Shown here: piece after piece, positions 24,974 to 36,923 of the stretch
Layout: every line of letters starts with the position of its first letter
How positions within the stretch are numbered: the stretch's first letter is position 1
NCBI GenBank assembly: GCA_002946415.1
Contig: NJPS01000065.1
Location: 1-64,000, forward strand
DNA length: 64,000 nucleotides
Reading direction: 5' to 3'
From: Rutstroemia sp. NJR-2017a BVV2
Lineage: Eukaryota > Ascomycota > Leotiomycetes > Helotiales > Rutstroemiaceae
Translations under genes and position numbers: made by a program
Notes under the pieces: generated by a model
The model's database searches: none
What the model was told of the DNA's origin: nothing
Seen by the model: the letters and a program-made list of their open reading frames with translations, nothing else

Positions 24974-25563
24974 ATGGCAGCAATACCACAGCAGCTTGTT
25001 GACGATGAACTTCGTCGCACCACCTCATCATCTATGCGATCGGCCACATTGTCTCATGGTCGTGGCGGTGCAGGTATGTACTATAGCGCATGTCGAGCTA
25101 TTGCTTTACTGATCTAAAGCCTTTAGGAAATATTGGATCTTCCACTCACGATGGTGATCCCGTTACATTGGAGACCCCTACCTTGAAAGGTGAGGTCTAC
25201 ACCACTGGCCGTGGAGGTAGTGGCAACATGGCAAAGAACACCGACCCTGAAGCGGCAAGACGTGCCCAAGATGTCGTTGGGTATGTGCTATCCACTGATA
25301 ACCAGAGTGTCGTACACATTGGAGCCACAACTAACATGATACTACCTAGCGCACCAAGAAGAGAATCGACTTCATCTGCGCACATCGGACGAGGAGGCGC
25401 AGCGAACGTCTTCAAGCCAACGGAAGCTGACATAGCAGCTGCAAAAAGAGACAACGGCAAATGGGACCAAGCCGTTGCGGATGATGAATACACGAAGCTG
25501 CCCGAGAAGGGTCTTGCAGACAAAGGCAAAGACTGGCTGAAAGGCAAGATCAGCAAATCTTGA
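24974..25563 (+). CDS. DUF3602 family small glycine-rich protein
   Basis: Three exons, 24974-25073, 25127-25280 and 25350-25563, give 155 aa with phases closing. The protein is hydrophilic with no signal peptide or membrane segment. It has three copies of a short glycine motif: HGRGGAGN, GRGGSGNM and GRGGAANVF. The C-terminus is Lys-rich (LADKGKDWLKGKISKS). This repeated GRGG pattern is what defines the fungal DUF3602 family, whose function I do not know. The second intron (25281-25349, 69 bp) keeps frame and has no stop, so a longer 178-aa form by retention is possible; I removed it because it has a good gtatgt donor, a branch-like ctaac and a cctag acceptor. Confidence 0.85.
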
Positions 25564-28500
25564 GCGATCCATAGTTGGATGAAGGCATGGGATGGAGCAG
25601 TATAAGGCGTTCACGGCTTGGATTTACGGCCATATGGGAGGGACTAGCAAGTGAAACTGATGATTGGGGATTTCAATGGGGCAATCGAGGCGTTTGCATG
25701 GAAAGGTATTACAGCGGCATTGCTCCTCGTTGGGTGAGCATTCACGCGGACTCTGGTCTGCACCGCAATATAGACCAGCTGGCTAGGCTCGGTTGGCATA
25801 TAAAAGTTTTCAATATCAATACTAAAATCTAATTGCGATCACACGAAGGAATGACCTCGAGTTATACTTTTAGAGGCGGGAAATGTTGTGCTGATGTTGG
25901 TGGAATATGCGGGCCGCTGCACCAGCAGACCGATGACAGATGACAGGTTCATGGAAGATCGATCTACTAATACATTTAGGGGCTGCAACTGTTATAAGAT
26001 GTTGGTGGTGGGTACGGCAGTCAGTGCAACTACAGGCTTATGACATCTTCTCGCATGCAGTAGGAATGGCTAACACGTTCACCTTAAATAGCTAAACAGT
26101 CGGAGTAAGATTCTTGCTGACCGAGTATGCAAAAGACAATTGGCAGAGCAAGCTCGAGATCCAGCTGCCGACCAGCCGCTGACACGGCTCAAACCGAAAA
26201 TCGCCGATCCAGTAGCAATCGTTATGAGAGTCCGGGAGCACGAGGCTTTTCAAAATTAATCGCGCGTTACGGGCAAGCCCGATAGCTACCTACGTCAGTG
26301 AGAGCAGCTCCTTGTCACCGGCAGAGACACAAGTGCCTCCGGAGCAGAGCTGCCTATGATATACTGGGTCACCGACCTGGATTTGTAAAATGATCCTACA
26401 AACGGCAATGCGAGGCGGCGGAAGAAGCTTTCGAAGATCCCGGGTTGAAAAAGCTTCAATTACGAAGTACAATCTGATATAGGTAGCTCCCCTGTAACTT
26501 CCCAATCGCGTTGGGGTCACGGACGATATGTTCTGATATGGGAATTGCGCGATGTAACGCCAGATGGAATAGTAAGCCGGCACCCTTTCTCTCGGATTCC
26601 CGATGCCTCGGGGTTGGCGATAGGGGGAAGGGAAGCTGTGCTGTATGTGCCTTTGAGGTACATAACACTAGAACCTACATGATCGATGCATATGGCTAGA
26701 TGCAGGTATCGACAGCCAGCTGGAGAAAGAAGGACAAGAAATTGACTGCGGAAAAGAGATTAGCAGCTATGTCATGCAGCTTATGAAACTGTGATACGGT
26801 ACCGTGGTAAGGTGCTGGATGTACATGTACATTGTACATGGCAGAATGAGACCACTTTTGAAATTTGGGGAAGGGGTTCCTTGGGGTAGCACGGCAGCCG
26901 TTGGAGATGAGGGGTTGGGTTGGTGGTTCCTTGGGCCCTTGGGATCGTTGTACGAGTACTTTGATGGTGGGGAAATGAATATTGAAATGGAGTGGAGATT
27001 GGGAGGATCTGGATTCTGGGGACGGGAACAGCAAAAGGGCCTATAATGAACCATCCTAAGGGGACTTTATGCATCATAACTTATTAAAGCACGAGGATAC
27101 GAAGATTTCAATGTATCTCAGTGAAATACTCCAATATCGACGTCAAAGCTCCGGATGGAGCTATCCAGCTCCCTTGTCTCACGCCCTCCCCTGATCGTTA
27201 CCCGCAACCTGCAAAGCCTTTGAAAACAGCGCAAGTATCTCCCATAAAAAGCTCCTCGATGGTCGGAGAACCGTTTCCTTTGCCGCGGGTATCTCTGTAA
27301 TCGAAATCATCCAAGTCACTCAAAGACAGATCCCCGTAACGTCACATAGTCCTGATTAAATCGTGTCAGCTAAAAGTAAAAACCCCATAAATACTTACTC
27401 AGTCATGAAGCCACTTGGACCAGATTCAGGCTCTAGATTCTAGATACCTGGTTATCGATAGGTGCAGTTTCTAGGTACACTACAGGTGCATCCGTCCCCT
27501 ATCCTTGACCTTGTTTAGGAGCCCCATGCTGGCTCTTTCTGGAGGTCCCTGGCTCATTGCTCGCCCGAAGTTCCATCGATAACCCGTCCGCGACGCTGCC
27601 CGCGAAACCCCACCCTCCCGAAATCGTGAAGGGCATTTCTTGCCAGTACTTCGTACTTCCGTACGTGAGTCCGGTCTCTCACTAGAGAATAAGAAAGTCG
27701 AACCAATAGTACTTTCATAGTTGGGCCCCCAAACAATAAGCCGAATCGATTCGACCTCGTGGGTTTCCAACAAATGCACGATTAGTTGTTAGGGTTCGAG
27801 GCTTACTAGAGCTCTAAACCCATCTAACCCAGTCCCAAAGATATCGTTACAGTGTACCAAAATACCCTCACATGTCAGAACGACCTTTTCGTGCATTTAG
27901 CCAGAAGCCAAGGGTGACCGAATAGGTTGATGACATGAGGGGATCCTTGTAGACCTGGAAACCCATTGAACTCTCGTACGACATGCAAAAGTAATGATTT
28001 GAAGACTCTGGAGTCTGTATGAATAAGAGCATTCCAAGTCAGCGAACCCATGATCGTAATGCTTGCTTCGTCTGTACCAAACCTACGGTAAACCTCTTCC
28101 CTACCTTCTGCTCTAGTCGTTATTCAAGCCAATCGGACTCTCCTGTTGTTGCTAGCATATGGGTGAGCTTGATCCTTGAGGGCAGACTTGGTAATACAAT
28201 ACAAGGGTTGGCACAATTTGCATTTGCATACCGAAGTTTGCCGTTTTAGCTACTGAATCTGTATCTGCTGAGATCTGGATTCTATTCGGAACTTCGTGTG
28301 CGATTTGAACTTCACCATCGTTGCGAGCCTAGCTCCTCCTTCATCGATGGACTGCTTGAGTTTTCCCGTGGGGTGTTTTGTGACAAGATTTTCAGAGTCA
28401 TAGTATAGCCAAGGATTCATGAGCACGGTTCGTGACCTATCCGAGTCGTTGTGCGACGATGAGATGATAATCTACTTCTGTTTAAGGAGATATACATCAT

Positions 28501-29790
28501 TTGCCTAGCCGACGTTCCCTCTACCACCAAAAGACCCTTGTATCAGTGTCTCAAAGCGCGCAGTATCTTTCCAGTAGGTGTTCTCTCCGCTACCAAGCCT
28601 TTGTCTGCCTGCCTACGATGTACATGAAATCATTTAATGTGCCGTCTACAACCTTAAACTCCTACCTACGCCACCCTTCACTGCCGCTGCCTTTCCGGCG
28701 GGTACAGCTTCCCACAAATTAGTCAACGCTCTTGCATATACTGGGTGGCCTCTGCCATCCAATGTTCCACGCCTGCTCTTCTACTGTATTTTAACCACAG
28801 CCAACCAGAGATGTTGTTTGAATGCTACATTGCCCTTTCGGCTACGAAGTTTTCGTTTCGAGGACTTATTCGTCTTATGAATTCGTCTTATGATGCCATG
28901 CCACTCACTGTATGCATGCATGCCGCACAGACAAGCTACTAACTTTATTATGATTATGATGGCTGCACTGCAACGCTCTGGTGGTGGATTACTCGACAAC
29001 CCAGCCATTTGGGCTTCGGTGCTCCCAACTTGGCTCCTTTTCTGGAGCTTGGAACAGGACAACGTGGGAATCATTTCTAGATATTTCTTTTGGTAGTTCG
29101 TCCAACTTCAAAATCACAGGATTCTCGTACTGTCCTCGAAGGCTCCAACCTTCCCTTTTTACCAAGGTTACCTTGGCATTACTTCCTAGTATACATATCC
29201 CATTGCCTGATTTTACAATTTATCAACAAGGCCAACAAGCCGCACACATCATTCGATACCATCTACTTGCACAACTATACTTGTACTGTCGAAGCCCTAA
29301 CACCGCTTCACATTAAATTCTCCTTCTCACAGCTACAGCTACGACTACCCTTCAAAGTGCCATACGTATCCCACTATACGGGGTACTATGCCCAACTATC
29401 AGAAACTCTCTAGGCACGGAGCTGACTACTGCGAATAGTTAAGCCCTATAGGAATTCCGACGGAAACGAAAAAGTAGACTCCACAAGTGCCCACAAGTCT
29501 TTTTAACACAGAGCTTAAAATTCCGGGAGATCATCGTTTTGATATCCAGATCAGAAAGGATATCGGAGGAAGAGGAACGCTTGGACGAGACGTTTTCCAC
29601 AATCGAACCGAACCATCGACTTGGGGGACTCGGGGGACAAGGTGTTGGCTCAGTAAAAAAACAAGATCCGCCCCAATAGTTATTCCCATCATCCCATGCC
29701 AGACATCGAAAGTTGGAAGCAAAAGCACTAAAATTAACCTTGAACACTCCACGCATCCCATCTCATCTGCCGAGGAGTTCTCCTGAGATA

Positions 29791-29830
29791 AAAATACAGC
29801 GAAATACAGCGAAATACAGCAAAATACAAC
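29791..29830. repeat. Tandem repeat, 10-bp unit gaaatacagc
   Basis: Four near-perfect copies of a 10-bp unit (aaaatacagc, gaaatacagc twice, aaaatacaac) lie about 0.9 kb upstream of the velB start codon. Confidence 0.8.
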
Positions 29831-30130
29831 AAAATAGTCACCACAAAAATACTCCAACCACAGCAATCCAAGTACAGCTTGTTTGCTTTTTACTTCGAAA
29901 TCGCTGGTCCCTTGACCCATCCATACCTATCTTCTCGCCGTTTATCAAGCCGAGGACGAGGGTAAGGGCAAGGGCGAAACAGAAAAGAGGTTAAAAAGGC
30001 GAGGGGAGAGACTACACCGAAAGGAAGGGTTCAAGCATTCAAGCATTCATCCAGAGTCCAGAGTCCAGACACATTCACCCATCCACCGAAAAAGTGCCAG
30101 GTAGCGAACCCCTCGCTATCTATCCTATCC

Positions 30131-30170
30131 CATCCTCACATCCTCACATCCTCACATCCTCACATCCTCA
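30131..30170. repeat. Tandem repeat, 8-bp unit catcctca
   Basis: Five perfect copies of catcctca occur about 570 bp upstream of the velB start, inside pyrimidine-rich sequence that may be transcribed leader. Confidence 0.85.
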
Positions 30171-30739
30171 CGCATCCAGACTTCTTGCCTCTTTCTGCTC
30201 GACTTCTTGGAGAGTTCCCTACATTAGCGGCGTGCGACGCTTCACTGGAGGAGTTACTACCTTTTCCCTAACGAGTATCCGCGAAACTTACCTAACCTGC
30301 CTTGTCCCACCGACCCTTACCATAACTTACCTTACCTTTCACCTCCCATATGTACAAAGTCAGGTATCCTATCACACTTCGATTCTGAGACTTTTCCTCA
30401 CTAGGATCTTCTTCAAGGTTGTTCCCTTCAGCCAACATCTTCCAGACGGAACTGTCGCTACCGAGTAAATAATAATTTGGAGCGACATCCATACATTACC
30501 TTACACATATCTCATCCATATTACCATCCTCATCCGCATCACCATCGTCATCCTTATCCTTATCCTCACCACTTTTTTTTTAAACTATATCGACACACCG
30601 CTGTACAACACCACCACCACCACCACACGAGTCACCATCCCTCGGACTGTTATAACTAAACTTTATTCAACTTCCACGAAAGCTCGAGGCTCGCTCCAGA
30701 CCGAACCATAAAAAAGAAGAGAGCACGGAGGGAGTAAAG

Positions 30740-32489
30740 ATGAATACAGCGTATGCTTCACCACCTCGCGACATGCATCCGCGCGCAACTATGCCGAGTA
30801 TCCATGACCCCGCGTATCGAGCTGCTCCCGCACCTACAGCTCCTTCATATTCCATGCCGCATACAATGGCCCCAATTCAACCACCGCATTCACAGCTTTC
30901 GGCATACGAACAATACAACAATACTTTACCACTTTCGCGCCCGCCTCCACCAGAACATCTAGGATCGTCAGAGGGGCTGTCTTCACTTTCTCCCGGAGCT
31001 CATGCCTCAAACCCAATACCTCGCTCCCTCGTTGATGGTGGCAGAAGATATGAGTATGTACCAATTGGAAGGGGTTGTCCTTCTCCAGTTCTGTTTGGGG
31101 ATAGCCCGCACGACCTTTTGATCCTTCTGTCAGGGTTCACCCTGCTAATTACTTTTTCTTAGATTACTCGTTGTGCAACAACCTCGTCGAGCTCGAATGT
31201 GCGGATTTGGAGACAAGGTGAGAATGCATCATTTTTAAAATACCATTTTGAAAGAGCTTGGAGTAACTTGAATTTAGGATCGTCGACCGATTACTCCCCC
31301 ACCGTGTGTCAGACTTGTCATAACAGACACCATAACGGGAAAGGAGATAGATGTCAAGTGAGTTCAGCTGCTCGGTGTTATTATGCTGGCCTAACTGTTC
31401 TAGCGAAATCGAGCATGGAATGTATGTACTGAATGTCGACTTGTGGTCAGCGGACGGCAAGCAAGAAGTCAACCTGGTTCGACACTCGCAGACATCGCCC
31501 TCGATTTCTTCGACTGTTCCAGTCTCATATGCGCAAGTTGAGAGTGGACAGGCATATGCACCTATAGTTCCAGGCCAACAACAACGAGAACCGACAAGTC
31601 CACCTTTTGGTGGCCCTCAGTATCAGGGAGGCACATATAACCCATATCCTGGCCCGCCCCAAGTGAACGCTTATTCACCGCAGCATAATTCCCAGCAGCC
31701 ACCTTATGGTAACAATCAGTACCAAAGTACTTACGCAGGACAGCCATCCAATGGAGGTAATGGAAATTACCAATCATCGAATAGCTACCAACAACAAGCA
31801 TCATCACCACCACCACCGGGTTATTTTAATCAATGTACGGCCCCGGCTTCCCAATCATGACAAGCTAGACGTTATGTGCTAACATGTGTTCTGTTTTTAG
31901 CTTCACAAGGTGTCCAAAGCCACACAAACCTCGCAGCTTACAATCGAGCATTTGCCTCTACCCCACATGATCTAAATATTACTCGTCTGCCCGTAAGCAG
32001 CACAAGCCCAACAGGCATGTACACCCGAAATCTCATTGGCAGCTTATCGGCTTCCGCTTTCCGACTCACTGATCCGGATGACCGAATCGGGATCTGGTTC
32101 GTGCTTCAAGATCTCTCTGTCCGGACCGAGGGTGATTTCCGGTAAGTCAATTGACCCTTACCCTGACAAGGATGGTTCCCTGACTAACATGCGTAAGATT
32201 ACGATTCTCGTTCGTCAACGTCGGAATTCCTGCGATGGCTGCGGCTCAGCCAAACAATGGTCCCCAAAACCAATCCTCTCTCGTGAACACAGGAAAAGCT
32301 CCAGTTCTCGCCTCTTGCTACTCTGAGGTATTCAAAGTATACTCCGCAAAGAGATTCCCGGGCGTAGTCGAAAGCACGCCACTGAGCAAATGCTTCGCTA
32401 CACAGGGCATTAAGATTCCCATCAGGAAGGATGGACCTGGCAAAGGAAAGGATGGTAGAGGTGGAGGCGATGACTATGACGATGAATAG
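30740..32489 (+). CDS. velB: Velvet regulator VelB
   Basis: Six exons, 30740-31053, 31163-31217, 31278-31357, 31404-31834, 31901-32141 and 32198-32489, give 470 aa with all phases closing. The N-terminal 100 residues are Pro/Ser/His-rich. The velvet domain begins at [37 protein letters not shown] and IEHGMYVLNVDLWSADG. It is interrupted by about 120 residues rich in Gln, Pro, Tyr and Ser. It resumes with QGVQSHTNLAAYNRAF, LIGSLSASAFRLTDPDDRIGIWFVLQDLSVRTEGDFRLRFSFVNVG and ends with the VelB-type SKCFATQGIKIPIRKDG. The split domain and this C-terminus distinguish VelB from VosA and VelC. VelB works in the nucleus with VeA and LaeA or with VosA to link light, spore development and secondary metabolism. 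Confidence 0.94.
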
Positions 32490-33443
32490 ATGACTCTTGT
32501 CTTGGTAGCTCTTGACAACGTCGAGCAATGGGAAAAACAATCCCATCCTCCCATCTTTCTCGTACCAGTCGATTTTGCACTGTGTCATTAGATACATGGA
32601 GTCTGGCCGATTTTATATCGTCCGCTTTATCGTCCTATGTTCTCGTCTGTTCTATGTTTGTCCTTGTATCAGTTTGTGGATTCGTCTTGCCTTCTAGCGA
32701 CTCATGTTAGCAAGGGTGGTATTTTGCGTCTGTTCGTCTAAACAGGTACCGGTGAAGCACCTAGAGCGTTCCCGGTTGGATATATCTGCCTTCTGTTTTC
32801 GCACTTTCTCCTTTTCAAGCCTTCACCTTGAAAAGAGTCGATCGGACACTAGGGCTGGAGAATGGCGCGTTTGGTATACAGGAACTGGGTTTATTTGTAA
32901 TTGACTATTCGGCTATGGAGCGGAGGCAGTACAGTATGGCTAAGAGATGTTGGATTCGGGTTAAAATTTTACACTGGGTTGGGCGGGATTGTATTGGGTT
33001 ATAGTATCGATGGAATGGGAAGTTCGTTGGTGGAATAGTACACATAAAAAGTCATGCTGGGCATCACGGTGATGGGACAGGCATAGATGGGTAAATACTA
33101 TTTAGGAAGAGAGAAATGTTTGTTTGGGTATTGATGCTGGTACACATTTGATCAGAGCTATTGTGAAGTTGTGCCTCTTTTCTTAAAGTTGTTTCATTTA
33201 TGGTATCTGATATAAGAAGGACAAGTCTTTACAACTGTGCTGCCTATGGTGTAACTTGCGCATGACTTGGTTAAAAATGTGTTTTGCATTCTACCTATCC
33301 TATATCGTCGCAGCAGACGAAACTTTTCCCAACTCTTGGTATCATTTATATCATTTCCTTCTCCTCTCGGTTGCCTCTCCCAACACCTCTTTCTGCATCT
33401 CCCAAAATATCGCGCAAACAGCACCGCACACACTGGTAGATAT
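32490..33443. other. Convergent 3' flanks of velB and erd1
   Basis: About 950 bp between two converging genes, holding both 3' UTRs. Frames here are short and without domains. I see no other feature. Confidence 0.5.
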
Positions 33444-34806
33444 TTAGTCACTAAAATCTTCATCATCCATATAATCCCCCAACAACACATCATCCGCCCC
33501 CGGGCCCATCAAAACTCCATTCGAACCGCCCTTCTCCCTTCCCCATTCCGTCTCTACTCTCAAAAATATCCACATCCATCGTCGTAGCACCTCGAGCACC
33601 TCCATGAGGAAGATGCCGCTTTCAAAATCGGCGAAGTGGTCGAGGTGAGGTGAGAGTTTGAGAGACCATGTGAAGCGGAGGAGGAAATCGAGGAAAATGG
33701 CAATGTAGTAGATGTCTTTGGTGGGGAGGTATGTACGTGGTCGTAAGGGGTAGGCTGGGTTGCGGGACGCGGACGGGGTTAGTAGGAGGAGATCCCAGTC
33801 TTTAGTTATGTCCCAGTAGAAGGAGTAGAGGGAGTTGATGAGCACGCTGAGGAGCCAGAAGCGGTAGAGGGTTGTGGGAGATATGTGGAGGGAGGTGTGG
33901 TCCATAGAGAGGTTGCGCTGCATGGCGGAGAAGATTATGACGGGAAATGCGGACGAGTATTTCAGCGCGTTGGCTAGGTGTTGACCGCCCCAGCCGCTGG
34001 TAGGCGAGCGGGAGTTCTTCACTCGCAGATATTCTATTATGCATTGTCGGAATCGTATGAGTGAGGGGATGGCAATGATGATGGGGACGAGATATTGACC
34101 GCCGCAGCCGCGGTCGGGTCGAGAGGTTGCGCTGCCCTGGGGAGTGAGGAACATGCAGAGGGAGACGAAGAGATCGGCGATTATTTTGGCGTAGGAGGTG
34201 AGCACATCGGCGAGGAGAATGTCGCCAAATTTCCCATCGTTTGGCAGAGCGATTCCGCCGATTGAAACTCGTTTAAGGCGGCGGAGAAAGTGAAAGCGTC
34301 CGGTGTAGGAGACGCGACGGAGGGGTATGGGGAATGCGAAGAAGAGGAGGCAGAGGTAGGTTATCGGAAGGAAGTCATAGTAGATCACCAGGGAGGGGTT
34401 TCTGTGCGAGAGTGACCAGAACAGGAGGAGGGAGAGCGCGAGGGGGATGCTGAGGAAAGTCGCAAAGCGGTAGGTGGAGAGATGGTGTGGCGGATCGGTC
34501 CGCGGCGAAGCTCGAGCTGGGTAGTGTATGAGAGAGGGAACGTTCTGTAAACTGTTAGGGTCATTGTCGCGAGGGAGAAGAAGCCATGCCAGATGCATAC
34601 AATTTTTACAACTGAAAGATAATGTAGATTTGCGCCCCAAAGCCATACTCCTGTTCACACATTAGCAATTGCTCGCCATCCTTCGCCAATAACAAATCAT
34701 CACAGGTGACCATACCTAACACAACAATCAAAGCAACTCTATAAGGTAAAGGAAGTGTCAAACTAAAAGAGTCGAGCTCAGGTTCGACAGCCGGGTCTCC
34801 ATCCAT
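33444..34806 (-). CDS. erd1: EXS-domain protein Erd1 (Golgi, ER protein retention)
   Basis: Three exons, 34806-34716, 34650-34601 and 34544-33444, give 413 aa in phase. The 50-bp second exon restores GVWLWGANLHYLSVVKI, which links the first hydrophobic segment (LPLPYRVALIVVLG) to VPSLIHYPAR. Several membrane helices follow. The EXS region contains RFRQCIIEYLR, HLANALKYSSAFPVI, LINSLYSFYWDITKDWDLL, YIAIFLDFLLRFTWSLKL and a final EVLRRWMWIFLRVETEW, all typical of the SPX/EXS family. The absence of an N-terminal SPX domain and the short length point to Erd1 rather than a Pho90/XPR1-type protein. In yeast Erd1 is a Golgi protein needed for retention of luminal ER proteins and glycosyltransferase recycling, with a role in phosphate recovery. 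The start at the ATG 34806 fits the family. The gene is divergent from pex10. Confidence 0.92.
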
Positions 34807-35212
34807 TATTCTCCGCAATCAGAACGCCGCATCGATATACCCTAGGACTCAAAGAATGACTGAAGTGAGTTGCGCAAAAGCTCAAGTGTTGAATCGAAGC
34901 ACAGAAACGACCAATCTTAGGTGTCGTGTGCTCTTACGTTTATATGAAAAGGGAGACGTTTCTATTTGCCAAATCTCCAAAAATAATTAAACTCCGTATC
35001 AAAGCAAGGGTTGTCGATAAGCATTGAAGCCACGGGTGCTGACATGGTTTACATGTGGCTGTGCATCGTGCAAGGCTGGAAAGGGCGGGAAACTAGCCTT
35101 GACCTCGGCTGATTATATTGACAGCTTCAAAACCACATGGCAGAGGTTTGAAGTTTTGCAACTTAGAGAACTGATTTCTACCTACTTTGATTCCTGTATG
35201 TAGATACATACA
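34807..35212. promoter_or_regulatory. Divergent promoter erd1 / pex10
   Basis: 406 bp separate the two start codons, so both promoters must lie in this space. I see no dominant motif. The regulatory label follows from layout. Confidence 0.55.
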
Positions 35213-36313
35213 ATGTCTGATAACGTCTCTTCTGCTGAGGCACAGTCTCCCTCTTACAGTTATCCATTCGCAGCAGCGCCAGATATCATCCGCTCCCATC
35301 AGAAAGACTCCTACTTCCAAGGAGTTCTTCTAAATCATCTATCCGACCTCCTGCGCAACCTCTACGGATCGCGATTTCTTCACAATTATACCAATGAAGC
35401 TCGCACGTTCTCAGAGCTGCTATATCTCGGACTTACAACCTTGATTGGCAACCGCACCCTTGGAGAAGAATACTGCGACATCATACAAATCGAAGACGAT
35501 ACCTTTAAACTACCCAGCATTTTCCGTCGCGCATCCTACATCTTGACATCCATTCTTCTTCCTTACTCTCTCACCAAAATTCTCCCGTCATTTCGCAGTC
35601 GGATCCGCACGAAACTGGAAGCCAACCTGCGCAAGCTCACGCGAAAGCAACAACAGAAATCCCTCTCCTACAGATTCCAATCATACATCCTAACACATCT
35701 CTCAACCATCACGTCACCCTCGCCCATCCACGCCATCACTCTCACCGTCTTCTACTTCTCCGGCGCATACTATGAACTCTCCAAACGCCTCGTCGGACTC
35801 CGCTACATCTTCACCAAAAGAATAGCGCCCTCCGAGCAAAGAGTTGGCTACGAAGTTCTAGGCGTCCTCTTAATGCTCCAGATGAGCGTACAAACATACC
35901 TCCACCTCAACACCACCTTTTCCAGCGCCGCCGCATCCACCGCAGCTGGTAGTTCCGCGGTCCTCGATAACGGTGTGGAGATTCCTCTCGACGCGCCTTC
36001 GTCCAACGAACTCCTTTATCCGTCCTCGACCGCAAATGCGCACTCTATGACTTCGATTAGCAAGAACACACATACGCCGTTGGCGAAAGGTGCGAGGTTC
36101 GATTTGAGCGATGAGAAGACAATGAGCTGGATAAAAGGGGAGCAGAATAGAAAATGTACGTTGTGTTTGGAGGAGTTGAAGGACCCGAGTGTGCTTGGTT
36201 GTGGACATGTGTTTTGCTGGAGTTGCATCGGTGAATGGGTTAGGGAGAAGCCGGAGTGTCCGTTGTGTAGGAGGGATATTCTGTTGCAGCATATTTTGCC
36301 TTTAAGGGGGTAA
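35213..36313 (+). CDS. pex10: Peroxin-10, RING E3 ligase of peroxisome import
   Basis: A single exon encodes 366 aa. The N-terminal part matches the Pex2/Pex10/Pex12 domain: AAAPDIIRSHQKDSYF near residue 20, LTTLIGNRTLGEEYCDI near 80, then hydrophobic segments (RASYILTSILLPYSL, ITLTVFYFSGAYYELSKRLVGLRY, VGYEVLGVLLMLQM). The C-terminal RING is C3HC4 at about 315-353 (CTLCLEELKDPSVLGCGHVFCWSCIGEW...CPLCRRD). Pex10 sits in the peroxisome membrane with Pex2 and Pex12 and ubiquitinates the receptor Pex5 for recycling. The first 900 bases are strongly C-rich on the coding strand while the RING-coding end is G-rich, an abrupt composition switch inside one gene. It converges on the downstream secreted-protein gene. 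Confidence 0.96.
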   Translation: MSDNVSSAEAQSPSYSYPFAAAPDIIRSHQKDSYFQGVLLNHLSDLLRNLYGSRFLHNYTNEARTFSELLYLGLTTLIGNRTLGEEYCDIIQIEDDTFKLPSIFRRASYILTSILLPYSLTKILPSFRSRIRTKLEANLRKLTRKQQQKSLSYRFQSYILTHLSTITSPSPIHAITLTVFYFSGAYYELSKRLVGLRYIFTKRIAPSEQRVGYEVLGVLLMLQMSVQTYLHLNTTFSSAAASTAAGSSAVLDNGVEIPLDAPSSNELLYPSSTANAHSMTSISKNTHTPLAKGARFDLSDEKTMSWIKGEQNRKCTLCLEELKDPSVLGCGHVFCWSCIGEWVREKPECPLCRRDILLQHILPLRG

Positions 36314-36923
36314 AGGTAGAATGCGATTATGTTTGCTGTTTGGGAGGATGAGTGGTGATTGAGTGCATACGGTGCTTAGATACTGGAGTGATGGGGTTTA
36401 AGTCCGCTACCATCTCCCTCGGAGCCCGATGGCATACTACTCATCGCTTCTTAGATACTTGGGCTAGTCAGGAAAGGAGAAGGAAGAGAAAGTCACTGGA
36501 GAGTGAATGTGGGAGTACTGCACCTAACGGCACGAGAGCATGCCCAATCAACAGTGTGCTTGGAACTCTGTTGCACATCCAAGAAAGCTGCTCGGCATTT
36601 CTTTGAATAGTCGGACGACAAGATCGGTCAGGTATGATGGACGAGATAGAATGACTTGGACATGATGATAATGAAGTTGGATAGGGGAAAATCATCACCT
36701 ATACTACGTGTGTTTAAATGTAATGGGAAAATATAAGACGAGGTGCATAATATTCGAACTGGAGGATAAATTTCCCTTTACATACATACATAATACAAGA
36801 TACTACAACATCAGAATACACATCCCACACAAACATTAACCCCATTCTGCCGATTCTCTCCATCCCACATCTTCTCTTCTATCAACCCCCTATTAGATCA
36901 CCAACTCACACCCCTCAACACCC
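36314..36923. other. Convergent 3' flanks of pex10 and secreted-protein gene
   Basis: 610 bp between converging genes. A C-rich tract begins near 36780 and continues into the next gene. No coding feature is visible. Confidence 0.5.

Larger units (their letters stand above)
25564..30739. other. 5.2-kb gene-free region upstream of velB
   Basis: No supportable coding region occurs in either strand; frames are short, overlapping and without domains. The region contains a palindrome-like tgtacatgtacattgtaca near 26820. The last 1.2 kb is C/T- and A-rich with short tandem repeats (29791-29830, 30131-30170, and CACCAC-rich sequence near 30500-30640), which looks like a long leader. It probably holds the velB promoter and 5' UTR and could contain a non-coding RNA, but none can be shown from sequence alone. 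Confidence 0.5.

Noticed and set aside
27480..27779. 99-aa minus-strand frame in the velB upstream region
   Set aside because: No domain, overlapping frames of equal length, and no supporting signal.
30094..30659. Plus-strand frames in the velB leader that could be upstream reading frames
   Set aside because: They begin at GTG or TTG, not ATG, and encode repeat-derived low complexity, so they are not convincing uORFs.
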